A stretch of 64,000 nt of DNA from Lysinibacillus sp. PLM2 (GCA_023168345.1 AP025689.1:804001-868000); one strand, 5' to 3'; shown: positions 26,663 through 35,510, counted from the first letter of the stretch. A program made the numbers and translations. The notes: generated by a model not told the origin, from the sequence alone.

Positions 26663-27550
26663 GTGAAAAGCAACAGTCATAAATTTATTAGCATTTCCTC
26701 ACTAATTGCACCTGCAACTATATTAGTTACATTTTTATTCATTCTTCCGTTAGTTAATTTTTTACGTACCAGCTTTAATCGTAATATTCCAGGTGGATCT
26801 TATGAGTCTGCCTGGACTCTAGAAAACTTTGTAGAGTTTTTTAGTGATAGTTATTTCTTAAATATTTTATGGAATACTATACTCATTTCATTCGTAGCAA
26901 CTATTTTCTCGTTAATATTAGCCTTTCCAATTGCTTACCTTTTAGCAAGAACGAAATCAAAGTTCAAAGGTATTTTAATTGGGCTAGTTGTTTTTCCACT
27001 ATTAGTGGGAAATATCGTGAGAGATATTGGTTGGATAGCATTGTTTAGTGAAACTGGTTTAATAAATGAGTTGTTAGTAGCCATAGGCATAATTGATACT
27101 CCAGAATCCTTTTTAGGAACTCACATTGCAGTAATTATTGCGATATCGAATGTTGTTCTACCATATATGATTATCTCTATTCAATCTGTCATTGAAAATA
27201 TTAATCCATCTTTAGAGGAAAGTGCAAAGGATTTGGGGGCTTCAAACTGGATGGTTATGCGTTCAATAGTAATTCCTTTAGCGATGCCTGGAATTTTGGC
27301 TGGTACATTATTCGTATTTATATTATCAATGAATGCATACACGACTCCACTTATTATTGGAGGAACAAAAGTCCAAATGATGGCTCCAGCATTATATTCA
27401 CAAATAACGGAAGTATCAAACTGGCCACTTGGATCAGCAATGGCTGTCGTGTTAATTGCTATCACATTAATCACTTCAGTTATTTATTTGAGAGTTATGG
27501 AAAAGTCATCTTCTGGAAATATTAACGCAAGCACGGAGGTGAAAGGATGA
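26663..27550 (+). CDS. ABC transporter permease, PotB type
   Basis: A 295-residue permease with six hydrophobic segments. The EAA loop EESAKDLGASNWMVMRSIVI (about 190-210) docks to the ATPase. The GTG start at 26663 has AGGGGGA upstream. It overlaps the next permease by 4 bp (ATGA), typical of coupled subunits. Confidence 0.92.
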   Translation: MKSNSHKFISISSLIAPATILVTFLFILPLVNFLRTSFNRNIPGGSYESAWTLENFVEFFSDSYFLNILWNTILISFVATIFSLILAFPIAYLLARTKSKFKGILIGLVVFPLLVGNIVRDIGWIALFSETGLINELLVAIGIIDTPESFLGTHIAVIIAISNVVLPYMIISIQSVIENINPSLEESAKDLGASNWMVMRSIVIPLAMPGILAGTLFVFILSMNAYTTPLIIGGTKVQMMAPALYSQITEVSNWPLGSAMAVVLIAITLITSVIYLRVMEKSSSGNINASTEVKG

Positions 27551-28353
27551 ATCGAAGTATATTAGCTATATCTAAAAAAATACCGATACTCCTAATATTT
27601 TTATTTATTACATTGCCACTATTCATGGTACTTTGGATTTCCTTTTTCTCTCAGCAGTTAATTATCTTTCCTCCAAAAGGATATTCATTAGAATGGTATA
27701 AAGCCTTAGGAGAACAAACACAATTTTTAGATTCATTCCTTTTAAGTTTAAAAGTTTCTGTAACTGCGACCGTGTGTTCGATAATTTTAGGTTTATTTAG
27801 CTCAATAGCAATTGTTCGTTATAACTTTTGGGGTAAAAAAATACTGGAGATGTTATTTTTATCACCATTAATCGTTCCTTCAATCATAACAGGGATTGCA
27901 ATCTATATTTACCTTTTTAATTTAGAGAGAATGAGTAATATGAACCTTGTACCTAGTTATTGGTCACTTGTAATAGCTCATATCATAATTGCATTGCCTT
28001 GGACAGTTAGATTAATTTCTGCCGGTTTGCAAAGTATAAGTCCTTCTTTAGAAGAAGCATCAATTGATTTAGGTTCAACAAAAGTACAAGCATTTTATAA
28101 TATAGTACTTCCGAATCTTAGACCTTCAATTATTGCGGCTGCTATTTTGTCATTTATTCACTCGTTTAATAATTTAGAAATTAGTCTTATGCTCGTTAGC
28201 CCTGGTGAAACAACTTTACCAATTGAAATTCTTAACTATGTTACTTGGAGAATAGATCCACTAATTGCAGCCGTATCTACTGTCCAAATACTTCTGATTG
28301 CAATATTAATGTGGATAGCGAATCGATTCGTCAAGGTGACTAATATGATATAG
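27547..28353 (+). CDS. ABC transporter permease, PotC type
   Basis: A 268-residue permease with six hydrophobic segments, partner of the preceding one. Its EAA loop is EEASIDLGSTKVQAFYNIVL (about 170-190). The ATG overlaps the upstream stop and has GGAGGTGAAAGG before it. It should form the heterodimeric channel of the Pot-type importer. Confidence 0.92.
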   Translation: MNRSILAISKKIPILLIFLFITLPLFMVLWISFFSQQLIIFPPKGYSLEWYKALGEQTQFLDSFLLSLKVSVTATVCSIILGLFSSIAIVRYNFWGKKILEMLFLSPLIVPSIITGIAIYIYLFNLERMSNMNLVPSYWSLVIAHIIIALPWTVRLISAGLQSISPSLEEASIDLGSTKVQAFYNIVLPNLRPSIIAAAILSFIHSFNNLEISLMLVSPGETTLPIEILNYVTWRIDPLIAAVSTVQILLIAILMWIANRFVKVTNMI

Positions 28354-28365
28354 AGGAGAAATAGA

Positions 28366-29418
28366 ATGGGAAAGTTAACTTTAGAAAATATTACTAAAAA
28401 ATATGGTGATACAACTGTTGTAAATAATATTAATCTCTCAATCGAAGAAGGAGAATTTGTCTCTTTTTTAGGACCTAGTGGTTGTGGTAAAAGTACGACA
28501 TTGAGAATGATTTCTGGTTTTATACAACCTACTTCTGGAGAAATATTAATGAATGACTCTAATATTACTCAGATACCACCAAATAAAAGAGACACTTCAC
28601 TCGTTTTCCAAAACTATGCTCTATTTCCGCATATGACGATTGGTGACAACGTTGGTTACGGATTAAAAATGAGGAAAGTACCAAAAAAGGAAATAAAAGA
28701 ACGAGTAATAGACATGTTGAAGTTAGTAAGGCTGGATCATTTAATCGATCGTTTTCCAGGTCAGCTTTCAGGAGGACAACAGCAGCGAGTTGCGTTGGCA
28801 CGTGCGCTTATAGTAAATCCAAGTGTATTACTATTGGATGAGCCACTAAGTAATTTAGATGCCAAACTTCGAGACGAAATGCGTACGGAGATATTAAACT
28901 TACAAAGGAAACTAAACTTGACTTGTATTTTTGTAACGCATGATCAAGAGGAGGCGCTCGTTTTATCTGATAAGATTGTAGTTATGGAAAGTGGACACAT
29001 TCGCCAAATTGGTACACCAGAAGAGATATTTGACAAACCGAATTCACATTTTACAGCTGATTTTGTCGGGGTTAGGAATATTTTTGAAGGTAATAATAAC
29101 AATGGCACTTTCGTAACAAAAAATAATACAAAAATCAAAATAGGCGATACAGACACTAATATAATTAAAGTCGGTATTAGACCAAATATGATTTTAGTGA
29201 ACCCACAAAATGTATCAGAATATGATAATCATGTTAATGCAACAGTCCAAACACTATTATATAGAGGTACAATTATTGAATTATTAACAATCCTTGAGAA
29301 TGGTGAAGAAATGGTTGTCGAAATACCTTCAGAAAAATATAAAACTTTCACTATTAAAGAGGGAGACAACATCTCTTTATGTTGGAACTTAGATAATGTT
29401 ATTTCTTTGTATGAATAA
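28366..29418 (+). CDS. ABC transporter ATP-binding protein, PotA type
   Basis: A 350-residue ATPase. Walker [10 protein letters not shown] (about 37-45), signature LSGGQQQRVALARAL (about 135), Walker [18 protein letters not shown] (about 158) and FVTHDQEEAL (about 190). The C-terminal 110 residues form a TOBE-like regulatory domain, as in PotA/FbpC. It lies 12 bp after the second permease, closing a complete five-gene operon (enzyme, receptor, two permeases, ATPase). Confidence 0.93.
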   Translation: MGKLTLENITKKYGDTTVVNNINLSIEEGEFVSFLGPSGCGKSTTLRMISGFIQPTSGEILMNDSNITQIPPNKRDTSLVFQNYALFPHMTIGDNVGYGLKMRKVPKKEIKERVIDMLKLVRLDHLIDRFPGQLSGGQQQRVALARALIVNPSVLLLDEPLSNLDAKLRDEMRTEILNLQRKLNLTCIFVTHDQEEALVLSDKIVVMESGHIRQIGTPEEIFDKPNSHFTADFVGVRNIFEGNNNNGTFVTKNNTKIKIGDTDTNIIKVGIRPNMILVNPQNVSEYDNHVNATVQTLLYRGTIIELLTILENGEEMVVEIPSEKYKTFTIKEGDNISLCWNLDNVISLYE

Positions 29419-29437
29419 TAGTGAATATTAGAGGGGG

Positions 29438-29470
29438 AAGGGGACAGTATACCTGCCCCCTTATACTCTT
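29438..29470 (+). terminator. Terminator-like hairpin after the Pot-type operon
   Basis: AAGGGGACAG (29438-29447) pairs with CCTGCCCCCTT (29452-29462), one mismatch. The following tract (ATACTCTT) is only moderately T-rich. Confidence 0.6.
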
Positions 29471-29538
29471 TAAAACTCCTCAATTTCCCCATCAAACAAC
29501 GTAAGATGCCCTTGATAGTAAAGCTGGTATTGGTCCCC
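29470..29538 (-). pseudogene. 3' tail of a lipoprotein gene (duplicate of the gene end at 35683)
   Basis: On the minus strand it encodes GDQYQLYYQGHLTLFDGEIE then EF and stop, nearly identical to the C-terminus of the lipoprotein gene at 35683-37245. The repeat spans 29466-29538 and 35679-35751 (73 bp) with three differences. Nothing upstream of codon 1 of this fragment matches the rest of that gene. Confidence 0.85.
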
Positions 29539-29544
29539 GATTGC

Positions 29545-29745
29545 CTCTCTGGGATATAGAAAAATAAAACCTCCTAACTTTCGACGTTATAGTGATTAAC
29601 ACAAAAAATTTGAGTTCGTATGATAGCGCTGCTTGTACTTCTACATAACCTTCCGGATCCATCTGAAAAGCTCGCAACTTTTTAAATATTCCACCTCAAA
29701 ACGAAGTAGTTCGTTTTCTCTCTCCAACTTTTGCTCATCTATCAT
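29545..29745 (-). pseudogene. Remnant of an IS3-family OrfA
   Basis: From 29745 the minus strand reads MIDEQKLERENELLRFEVEY then LK. A frameshift follows, then KLRAFQMDPEGYVE and LSYELKF in another frame. This is the leucine-zipper and linker end of IS3-family OrfA (ENELLRxExEYLKKLxAF). No other part of an element is adjacent. Confidence 0.65.
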
Positions 29746-29813
29746 TTAACCATTATCATATATTGTCCCAGTATTGAATATTATAAAGTAAATAGAATAG
29801 GAGGTTGATAATA

Positions 29814-31010
29814 TTGGGTACTGCAATTTTAAAAACAGAGCTACAAGAAACACTTGATAAAATTCTTAGGAATACAGTGAATCGTGCTGGTGGTGCACCA
29901 GGAGTGGTCGCAATTGTAACGGACCGTGAAGGCAATATTTATGAGGGATCTGCAGGTGTAAGAGACTTAAATACGAAAACACCAATGACGATTGACAGTG
30001 TTTTTTCATTATTTTCCACAACAAAAGCCATTACCGGTTCAGTATTGATGAAACTTGTTGAAGAAGGCAAAGTAAGCTTAGAGGATCCTGTGAAAAAATA
30101 CGTTCCAGAAATAGAAGAGATAAAAGTACTTGAAGGTTTCGACACTAATGGTGAACCAATTCTAAGAGAGCCAAAAACTGACGTTACGATTAATATGTTA
30201 ATGCTTCATACAGCTGGATTCGGATATGAGTTTTTCAGTCATGAAGATCGAAAATACCGTGAATCCACAAACACACCTACACTATTAACAAGCACATTTG
30301 ATTCGGTAAAAAGTGTCTTATTATTCGAACCAGGTGAACGTTGGAACTATGGAGTAAATATTGACTGGGTCGGAAAAGTTGTCGAAGCTGTTGAAGGAAA
30401 ACGACTCGGACAAGTATTACAAGAGAAAATCTTTTCTCCACTAGATATGACAGATATTAGTTTTGCCCTAACACCTTCTATGGAAGAACGCCGGGCAACA
30501 ATGCATACAAGAAATCAAGAAGGCACACTTATTCCCCAGCGAGATTTAGTAATTCCACAACCTCCCGAAATGGACATGGGTGGTCACGGTCTATTTGCAA
30601 GTATTGGGGAGTACATGAAATTCATTAGAATGCTACTGAATGATGGTGCAGGTGTATTAGAATCTGAAACTGTAACTAAAATGGCCCAAAACGGTTTAGG
30701 TGAATTAAAAAGCGGTGGATGGATCACATCGGATACAACATTATCGAATGACGGTGAATTCTTCCCAGGTGTTACAAAATCATGGTCGTATACATTCCAA
30801 GTCAATGAAGAAGAACTTCCGACAGGTCGTCCTGCAGGTCAGTTAATGTGGGCAGGCTTGGCTAACCTTTACTACTGGATTGACCGTGAAAACGGAATTG
30901 GCGGTTTTTGGGCTACACAAATGTTCCCATATCAAGACCCTGCATCCTATCTCGGATATCTCGAATTTGAATCAGCAGTATATCATTTATTAAAAAAACA
31001 TAGCAAATAA
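29814..31010 (+). CDS. Serine hydrolase of the beta-lactamase/class C (esterase) family
   Basis: A 398-residue enzyme. The S-x-x-K nucleophile motif is STTK near residue 68 in SVFSLFSTTKAITG, and WNYGVNIDWVGKVVE (about 180) takes the place of the Tyr-x-Asn motif. GGHGLFASIGEYMKFIRMLL (about 260) is typical of the family. It lacks a signal peptide, so is likely cytoplasmic, and full-length relatives include esterases and D-amino-acid peptidases rather than true lactamases. The TTG start at 29814 lies 9 bp after AGGAGG. It is flanked by IS3-type remnants, suggesting acquisition. Confidence 0.88.
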   Translation: MGTAILKTELQETLDKILRNTVNRAGGAPGVVAIVTDREGNIYEGSAGVRDLNTKTPMTIDSVFSLFSTTKAITGSVLMKLVEEGKVSLEDPVKKYVPEIEEIKVLEGFDTNGEPILREPKTDVTINMLMLHTAGFGYEFFSHEDRKYRESTNTPTLLTSTFDSVKSVLLFEPGERWNYGVNIDWVGKVVEAVEGKRLGQVLQEKIFSPLDMTDISFALTPSMEERRATMHTRNQEGTLIPQRDLVIPQPPEMDMGGHGLFASIGEYMKFIRMLLNDGAGVLESETVTKMAQNGLGELKSGGWITSDTTLSNDGEFFPGVTKSWSYTFQVNEEELPTGRPAGQLMWAGLANLYYWIDRENGIGGFWATQMFPYQDPASYLGYLEFESAVYHLLKKHSK

Positions 31011-31021
31011 TATAACCTACC

Positions 31022-31150
31022 TAAATGATTTGACCCAATAAAATTAGACACATAGTGTAGGCAACTTCCAAGACCTGAGTTCGTTCAACTGGACTCAGGT
31101 CTTTTAAATCTAGCCCTTCATTGGTTCGTGATTGTAATAAGACAAGGGGA
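31022..31150 (-). pseudogene. Remnant of an IS3-family OrfB C-terminus and element end
   Basis: The minus strand encodes RTNEGLDLKDLSPVERTQVL followed by EVA, like the C-terminal SPVEYRTQ motif of IS3/IS150 OrfB. It then runs into TGTCTAATTTTATTGGGTCA, which resembles the transcribed end of such elements. The upstream catalytic part is missing. The call is from memory of family C-termini. Confidence 0.45.
31071..31106 (+). terminator. Rho-independent terminator after the serine hydrolase gene
   Basis: AGACCTGAGT (31071-31080) and ACTCAGGTCT (31093-31102) form a perfect 10-bp stem followed by TTTAAA. The stem lies inside the IS3 OrfB remnant. Confidence 0.65.
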
Positions 31151-31177
31151 TAGGTATCGTGAGATTTAACTACATTG

Positions 31178-32347
31178 TTATTTTCCGCAACATTTTTTAT
31201 ATTTTTTACCACTACCACAATGGCATGGGTCATTTCTACCAATTTTAACGGATGCAACTGGAGTAGTTTTTGGAAGAAGATTTAGGAACGATTGATCATC
31301 TAACTGCGCAAAACGGCGATTCTGTTCTATCACGTGTAGACGCCATTTTTCCATTTGTGGATGTTGACGGTTCATTACGCGATAAAATCCATAAAACATT
31401 TCTTCCATATCGAGGACATTGCCACGATATTTATTGGCTATAAAATCTTCTATTAATGGAAAGGCGTGTTCTGAAAAATGTGATGTTAATCCATCTAGTA
31501 CCATTTCCTTCCCATCATCTTCTAGAACGTCATAACATTCCACCAATACTTGTTCTGCAAGTTCCGTTTTTGTATGTTTTAAAATACCAAGTGCAAAATG
31601 ATAACTTTCGAATTTTTTAGCATATGGTGCGACTGCACGAACCACTTCGTCCGATTGAAAACGACTTAATGCGATCTCCACCTCTTCAAGTAATATATCT
31701 TCATCGCGAGTAAGTAGTGATGCAAGAGTCTCAATGTACTCCGTAAGTTGCATGATTCCGACTGCTCGAACTGCCAAAATTCCGTTAAAGGAAAACCAAT
31801 CTTCCGTTAACTCTTGTTGTAAAATCAATCGAACTTCTTGCTGATCGTAATAATTTTTTTCAATAAGCGTATCTTGAACTTTCTTGGCCAGTTCAAATAA
31901 CAAACCGTTATAGCCTTTTTCCTCCATTTGATGTTGAAGATCGGCATAAAGCTTCCATAAATCTTCCTCATCAGATATTAAACATCTGCGACAAATATCA
32001 AAGTAAGCTTTTGAAATATATTGCTTTAACTGTTCCTCATGGTCAAGTAGAACAGGGATCGGTAAATTTCGAGCATATCGTGTAATTAAGTGCCGCTTTT
32101 CCTTAGGTGTTTTATTAAACAACTCTAATAAAATGGGCAGTGAATCTTCATTGACATTCTCGTCATTACCTTGAATGAGAATCGAAATTTTATCTTCATT
32201 ATTTGCATGTAGTGCATTTGTCAATTGATCGTTTACCATTTCTGAAGGCGTGAAAGGGAAATCGCGCAAATGAAATGCGATAAAATCCCTGACAATCGTA
32301 TCTTCAGATTGAATAAATTGTGAAGCCATTTTTAAAAATTGTTGCAT
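31178..32347 (-). CDS. SEC-C motif protein with helical-repeat body
   Basis: A 389-residue acidic, mainly helical protein ending IGRNDPCHCGSGKKYKKCCG. The C-x-C-x8-C-C zinc motif is that of SecA and many uncharacterised proteins. The body (LLELFNKTPKEKRHLITRYA, LVECYDVLEDDGKEMVLDGL) looks like HEAT-type repeats. The function is unknown; SEC-C domains usually mediate protein or ribosome contacts. ATG 32347 is chosen because GAGGAG lies 7 bp upstream; the ATG six bases earlier overlaps that site. It is monocistronic and convergent with the serine hydrolase gene. Confidence 0.8.
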   Translation of the reverse strand: MQQFLKMASQFIQSEDTIVRDFIAFHLRDFPFTPSEMVNDQLTNALHANNEDKISILIQGNDENVNEDSLPILLELFNKTPKEKRHLITRYARNLPIPVLLDHEEQLKQYISKAYFDICRRCLISDEEDLWKLYADLQHQMEEKGYNGLLFELAKKVQDTLIEKNYYDQQEVRLILQQELTEDWFSFNGILAVRAVGIMQLTEYIETLASLLTRDEDILLEEVEIALSRFQSDEVVRAVAPYAKKFESYHFALGILKHTKTELAEQVLVECYDVLEDDGKEMVLDGLTSHFSEHAFPLIEDFIANKYRGNVLDMEEMFYGFYRVMNRQHPQMEKWRLHVIEQNRRFAQLDDQSFLNLLPKTTPVASVKIGRNDPCHCGSGKKYKKCCGK

Positions 32348-32555
32348 GATCATTCTCCTCTTTATAATAGAAATATATATACTATTATACACTATCTTAT
32401 GGGGACGAGAGGACAAGTAATGGGTACCAATTTCTTTTATTCGTCGTACATTTTTTGTGGAAAGGCCAATTACTCCGGAAGGGATTTGTTTGGACAGGTA
32501 TTCTTAAAAAGATGTTACTATACTATATTAAATGCATTTAAATTTAAATGAAAAC

Positions 32556-33021
32556 AGGCTGGGACAAAAGTAAACTTCGAACAAGTAGACACAAGAAAGA
32601 ATAGTAAATATTTGCTCGCCGCTTATTTGAAAGTCGTTCGTTGGAGAGGCAGGCGAAGAGTGCATCTGCCGCTTTCGCTTTCGATGCAAAGCAAAGCTTT
32701 CCTGCGGGATGTAAGGAATAACGGTACAAAGGCTAAAATCGCCACTTGTCGCTGATAACGCCACTTCCTGTGGCATCAGCGACATGACCAACGTCCTGTT
32801 GGCCTCTGTGGCAACGCCTTTGCACCTGCCGCTTACGCTTTCGGTGCAGAAAAAGAGCTGTGACCAACATCCTGTTGGCCCGAGACCCCGCAGAGTAAAG
32901 CGAAAGGAGCACCGCTCGCCACTGGATGCGCGAAGCCTGCCTCGGAAACGAACGGTACTATATCAAAAAAGTACAATCGGCATTTTAAATGGATTGTACT
33001 TTTCTCTTTATGTCCCAGCCT
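32556..33021. repeat. MITE-like palindromic repeat, long copy
   Basis: The terminal inverted repeats are AGGCTGGGACAAAA (32556) and TTATGTCCCAGCCT (ending 33021). Inside lie CGAACAAGTAGACACAAGAA, CGTTCGTTGGAGAGGCAGG and its inverse CCTGCCTCGGAAACGAACG, and a GTACAATC..GATTGTAC hairpin just before the right end. Compared with the copy at 35239 it holds about 190 bp more in its middle, made of GC-rich minihairpins. There is no coding gene. Confidence 0.85.
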
Positions 33022-33583
33022 CTAAATTAAATAATTCATCGGTATTTATTTTAATATTTTTAAAAAGATTGGATACAACCATTTCTCCTAGAGTCACTAA
33101 TTTGAATTGTATTTCTAAATCAGGTTCTTTGAAATAAACCATTATATGATTTTCCATAGGGTCTACAATCCAATATTCTTTTACATCGAAATTCATATAT
33201 AAATTCAGCTTTGTCACCATATCATAAGATTTATTTGAAGGACTTAATATTTCAATGATAAAATCTGGAGCTCCGACGTATTCATTTTCAGTGAAGTTAT
33301 CTTGATTGCAAGCTACGAATAGATCGGGTACAACACGTTTTTTTTCATCATTACTTTCGTTATTAAAGACGACATCAGTAGGTGCAGCAAAAACTTTACA
33401 TTTACTATCTTTTAAATGATTGTAAATTAGAGCATGGAGGAATGATGAGATTTCTTGATGTTTAATGTTTGGAGATGGAGACATATAAATCACTCCATCG
33501 ATATACTCTAATCTTTTATTGGTTTTTTTTCGTTCTGCTTCAAATTCTGCATAGGTGTAATACCTTTCAAATAATAAACCCAA
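33008..33583 (-). CDS. Uma2-family (DUF820) endonuclease-like protein
   Basis: A 191-residue PD-(D/E)xK-fold protein. Family marks are YTYAEFEAE (about 11), RLEYIDGVIYMSPSPNIKH (about 24-42), VVPDLFVAC with Asp, GAPDFIIEILSPSN with Asp/Glu (about 105), and KLNLYMNFDVKEYWIVDP (about 125). Uma2 proteins are common, uncharacterised nuclease-like proteins, often on mobile or defence loci. The start is TTG 33583, GGTGG upstream. The last codons and stop (EAGT-TAA) come from the end of the MITE-like repeat, so the insertion set a new C-terminus, changing probably only a few residues. Confidence 0.85.
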   Translation of the reverse strand: MGLLFERYYTYAEFEAERKKTNKRLEYIDGVIYMSPSPNIKHQEISSFLHALIYNHLKDSKCKVFAAPTDVVFNNESNDEKKRVVPDLFVACNQDNFTENEYVGAPDFIIEILSPSNKSYDMVTKLNLYMNFDVKEYWIVDPMENHIMVYFKEPDLEIQFKLVTLGEMVVSNLFKNIKINTDELFNLEAGT

Positions 33584-33784
33584 GAATAATCACCACCTAA
33601 CTCAATTATATTCGAATGATAACCAAAAATAAATAATTATACACTTTACAACGCAAGGAGCGGTAATGGAAGAATTTTGAAATTTAATAGTTATAAAAAT
33701 ATGAAATTTTATTAAACACACTACCAAATCAATTTAACTTTAATTATACTAGGATTAAATCATATTTTTGATTGACTTTTATAA

Positions 33785-33961
33785 AAATACATAACTAAAT
33801 ACATTAATACTAAACCATCACATATCATTGAAATTGAAAATGACATAAAAGCAATATTGCAAAGTTCAGCAGATATTGAAGTTGGGTATGATGCAACAGC
33901 ATATGAAATTGCCTTAGATGATTTAGAGGAAGTAGATGAAAATGAGGAAAAAGAAAGTTAA
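33785..33961 (+). pseudogene. Probable 3' remnant of a small acidic protein gene
   Basis: An open frame without ATG/GTG near its start encodes SADIEVGYDATAYEIALDDL, then an acidic tail to TAA at 33961. It lies 24 bp upstream of the HTH-ImmA gene, in the position of an operon partner. It has no ribosome site; the only inner start is a TTG giving about 36 residues. It could be the truncated remains of a partner gene. Confidence 0.4.
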
Positions 33962-33985
33962 ATATACAAAAAAGGAGGTACTCCG

Positions 33986-35173
33986 TTGTTTATTGGAAAG
34001 AGCTTAACAAATATTCGGATTTTACATGAGTTAAGTCGTGCTCAATTAGCAGAGGAACTTGGTATTTCTGAACAAGCTGTTTGGCAATATGAAAATGGTT
34101 ATGTGTCTCCTAAATTAGAAATTGTAAATAAAATGAAAAGATTATTTAAAGTAAAGTCTTCTTATTTTTATCGTAATGATTTATTGGAAAACAGTATAAG
34201 TACAGATAATATTCGTATTCAAAGTATTGCCTATAGATCCGAAACAATTAACTCGACTATAAAAACACAGAGTGAATTGGTGCATGTGAAATTTCTGGAT
34301 GCGTTTATAAAAAAAGTTGGAACAAAGATTAAGTATCCTCCAAATACACTCTTAGAGTTAAGAAAAGAAGCTGTTTTATTCCTAAATTCAAATCAACATT
34401 TAAATCGAGAAGAACAGATTAAATATATCGCTCTATTAGCAAGGGAGAGAATTGGACTTCCAAAAAGCACAAATAAAAATCTTCTTTTTTATTTAGAAAA
34501 AGCAGGTGCATTTGTTTTTGAAAAATCAATTGGTGATACAATTGATGCTTATGGATTATGGACTGAAGATAATCATCCATACATTGTTATAGGGACTATA
34601 AAAAAATCTGCCGCTCGAAGAAATTTTGATTTAGCACACGAACTTGGACACTTATTACTTCATTATAAGGTTGAATTTAATATTTTGGATAAACAGTCAT
34701 ATAAAAAAATTGAAGATGAGGCAAATCTTTTTGCATCTGAATTTCTTTTGCCAGAAGATGAGTTCCGAAAAGATTGTTCGAATTTAATTAAAGTTTCAAA
34801 TCCAGATTCTTATATTGATTTAAAAGCGAAATGGATTGTATCTTTACAAGCAATGGCAATGCGAGCAAATAAATTAGAGATTTTAACCCATCAACAATTC
34901 AGATATTTCTTCATGTCGATTAATAAAAAGGGTTATAGAAAATTAGAACCATTAGATATAGATATTCCTATTGAACATCCAATGAAAATTCAAAGTATCT
35001 TACAACTTTTATTTGAAAAAGGGGTATATACTGTCTCTAGTTTGATGGATGATTTAAAAGTAGATATAGAATTTTTATCTATGATAACGGGAATTAATAC
35101 AACCTTTTTTGAACAATATCAGAATAAAGAACAGAGAGTTTTTTCAATAAGTGATATCACTTTTGTTAAGTAA
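33986..35173 (+). CDS. XRE-type HTH and ImmA/IrrE metallopeptidase protein
   Basis: A 395-residue fusion. Residues 1-65 are a Cro/CI-type HTH (NIRILHELSRAQLAEELGIS and EQAVWQYENGYVSPKLEIV). Residues about 165-300 are the ImmA/IrrE zinc protease with HELGHLLLHY (His-Glu-x-x-His near 218) and downstream DEANLFASEFLLPEDEF holding the third ligand. The C-terminal 90 residues are unassigned. Relatives cleave repressors to switch on phage, ICE or stress genes, or act as antitoxin-like regulators. The TTG start has a textbook AAAGGAGG 8 bp upstream. It lies between two MITE-like repeats with the Uma2 gene. Confidence 0.92.
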   Translation: MFIGKSLTNIRILHELSRAQLAEELGISEQAVWQYENGYVSPKLEIVNKMKRLFKVKSSYFYRNDLLENSISTDNIRIQSIAYRSETINSTIKTQSELVHVKFLDAFIKKVGTKIKYPPNTLLELRKEAVLFLNSNQHLNREEQIKYIALLARERIGLPKSTNKNLLFYLEKAGAFVFEKSIGDTIDAYGLWTEDNHPYIVIGTIKKSAARRNFDLAHELGHLLLHYKVEFNILDKQSYKKIEDEANLFASEFLLPEDEFRKDCSNLIKVSNPDSYIDLKAKWIVSLQAMAMRANKLEILTHQQFRYFFMSINKKGYRKLEPLDIDIPIEHPMKIQSILQLLFEKGVYTVSSLMDDLKVDIEFLSMITGINTTFFEQYQNKEQRVFSISDITFVK

Positions 35174-35238
35174 TTCCTTTGAACAAGTAAATATTTATTT
35201 CGTATTAAACAGAGGAAAGTAATTTTACATTTTAGATG

Positions 35239-35510
35239 AGGCTGGGACAAAAGTAAACTTCGAACAAGTAGACACAAGAAAGAATAGTAAATATTTGCTC
35301 GCTGCTTATTTGAAAGTCGTTCGTTGGAGAGGCAGGCGAAGACTCCTGTGGGATGTAAGAGCAGTGGTGAGACCCCGCAGAGCAAAGCTCGAGGAGGCTC
35401 ACCGCTCGCCCGCGGAAAGCGTAGCCTGACTCGGAAACGAACGGTACTATATCCAAAAAGTACAATCCACATTTTAAATGGATTGTACTTTTCTCTTTAT
35501 GTCCCAGCCT
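35239..35510. repeat. MITE-like palindromic repeat, short copy
   Basis: It shares both ends and most of the sequence with the copy at 32556: AGGCTGGGACAAAA at the left, GTTCGTTGGAGAGGCAGG inside, and GTACAATCC/GGATTGTAC before TTATGTCCCAGCCT at the right. At 272 bp it probably represents the basic element. Both copies have the same orientation and enclose 33022-35238. Confidence 0.85.

Noticed and set aside
29814-31010. True class C beta-lactamase
   Set aside because: No signal peptide, and the Tyr-x-Asn position and KTG box are not convincing; better described as a family serine hydrolase/esterase.
31021-31257. 78-codon minus-strand frame as a real gene
   Set aside because: Its downstream half is the IS3 OrfB remnant and its upstream half runs inside the SEC-C gene in another frame.
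32784-33137. 117-codon plus-strand frame across the MITE-like repeat
   Set aside because: It is contained largely in repeat DNA and antisense to the Uma2 gene; the partner copy of the repeat does not preserve it.
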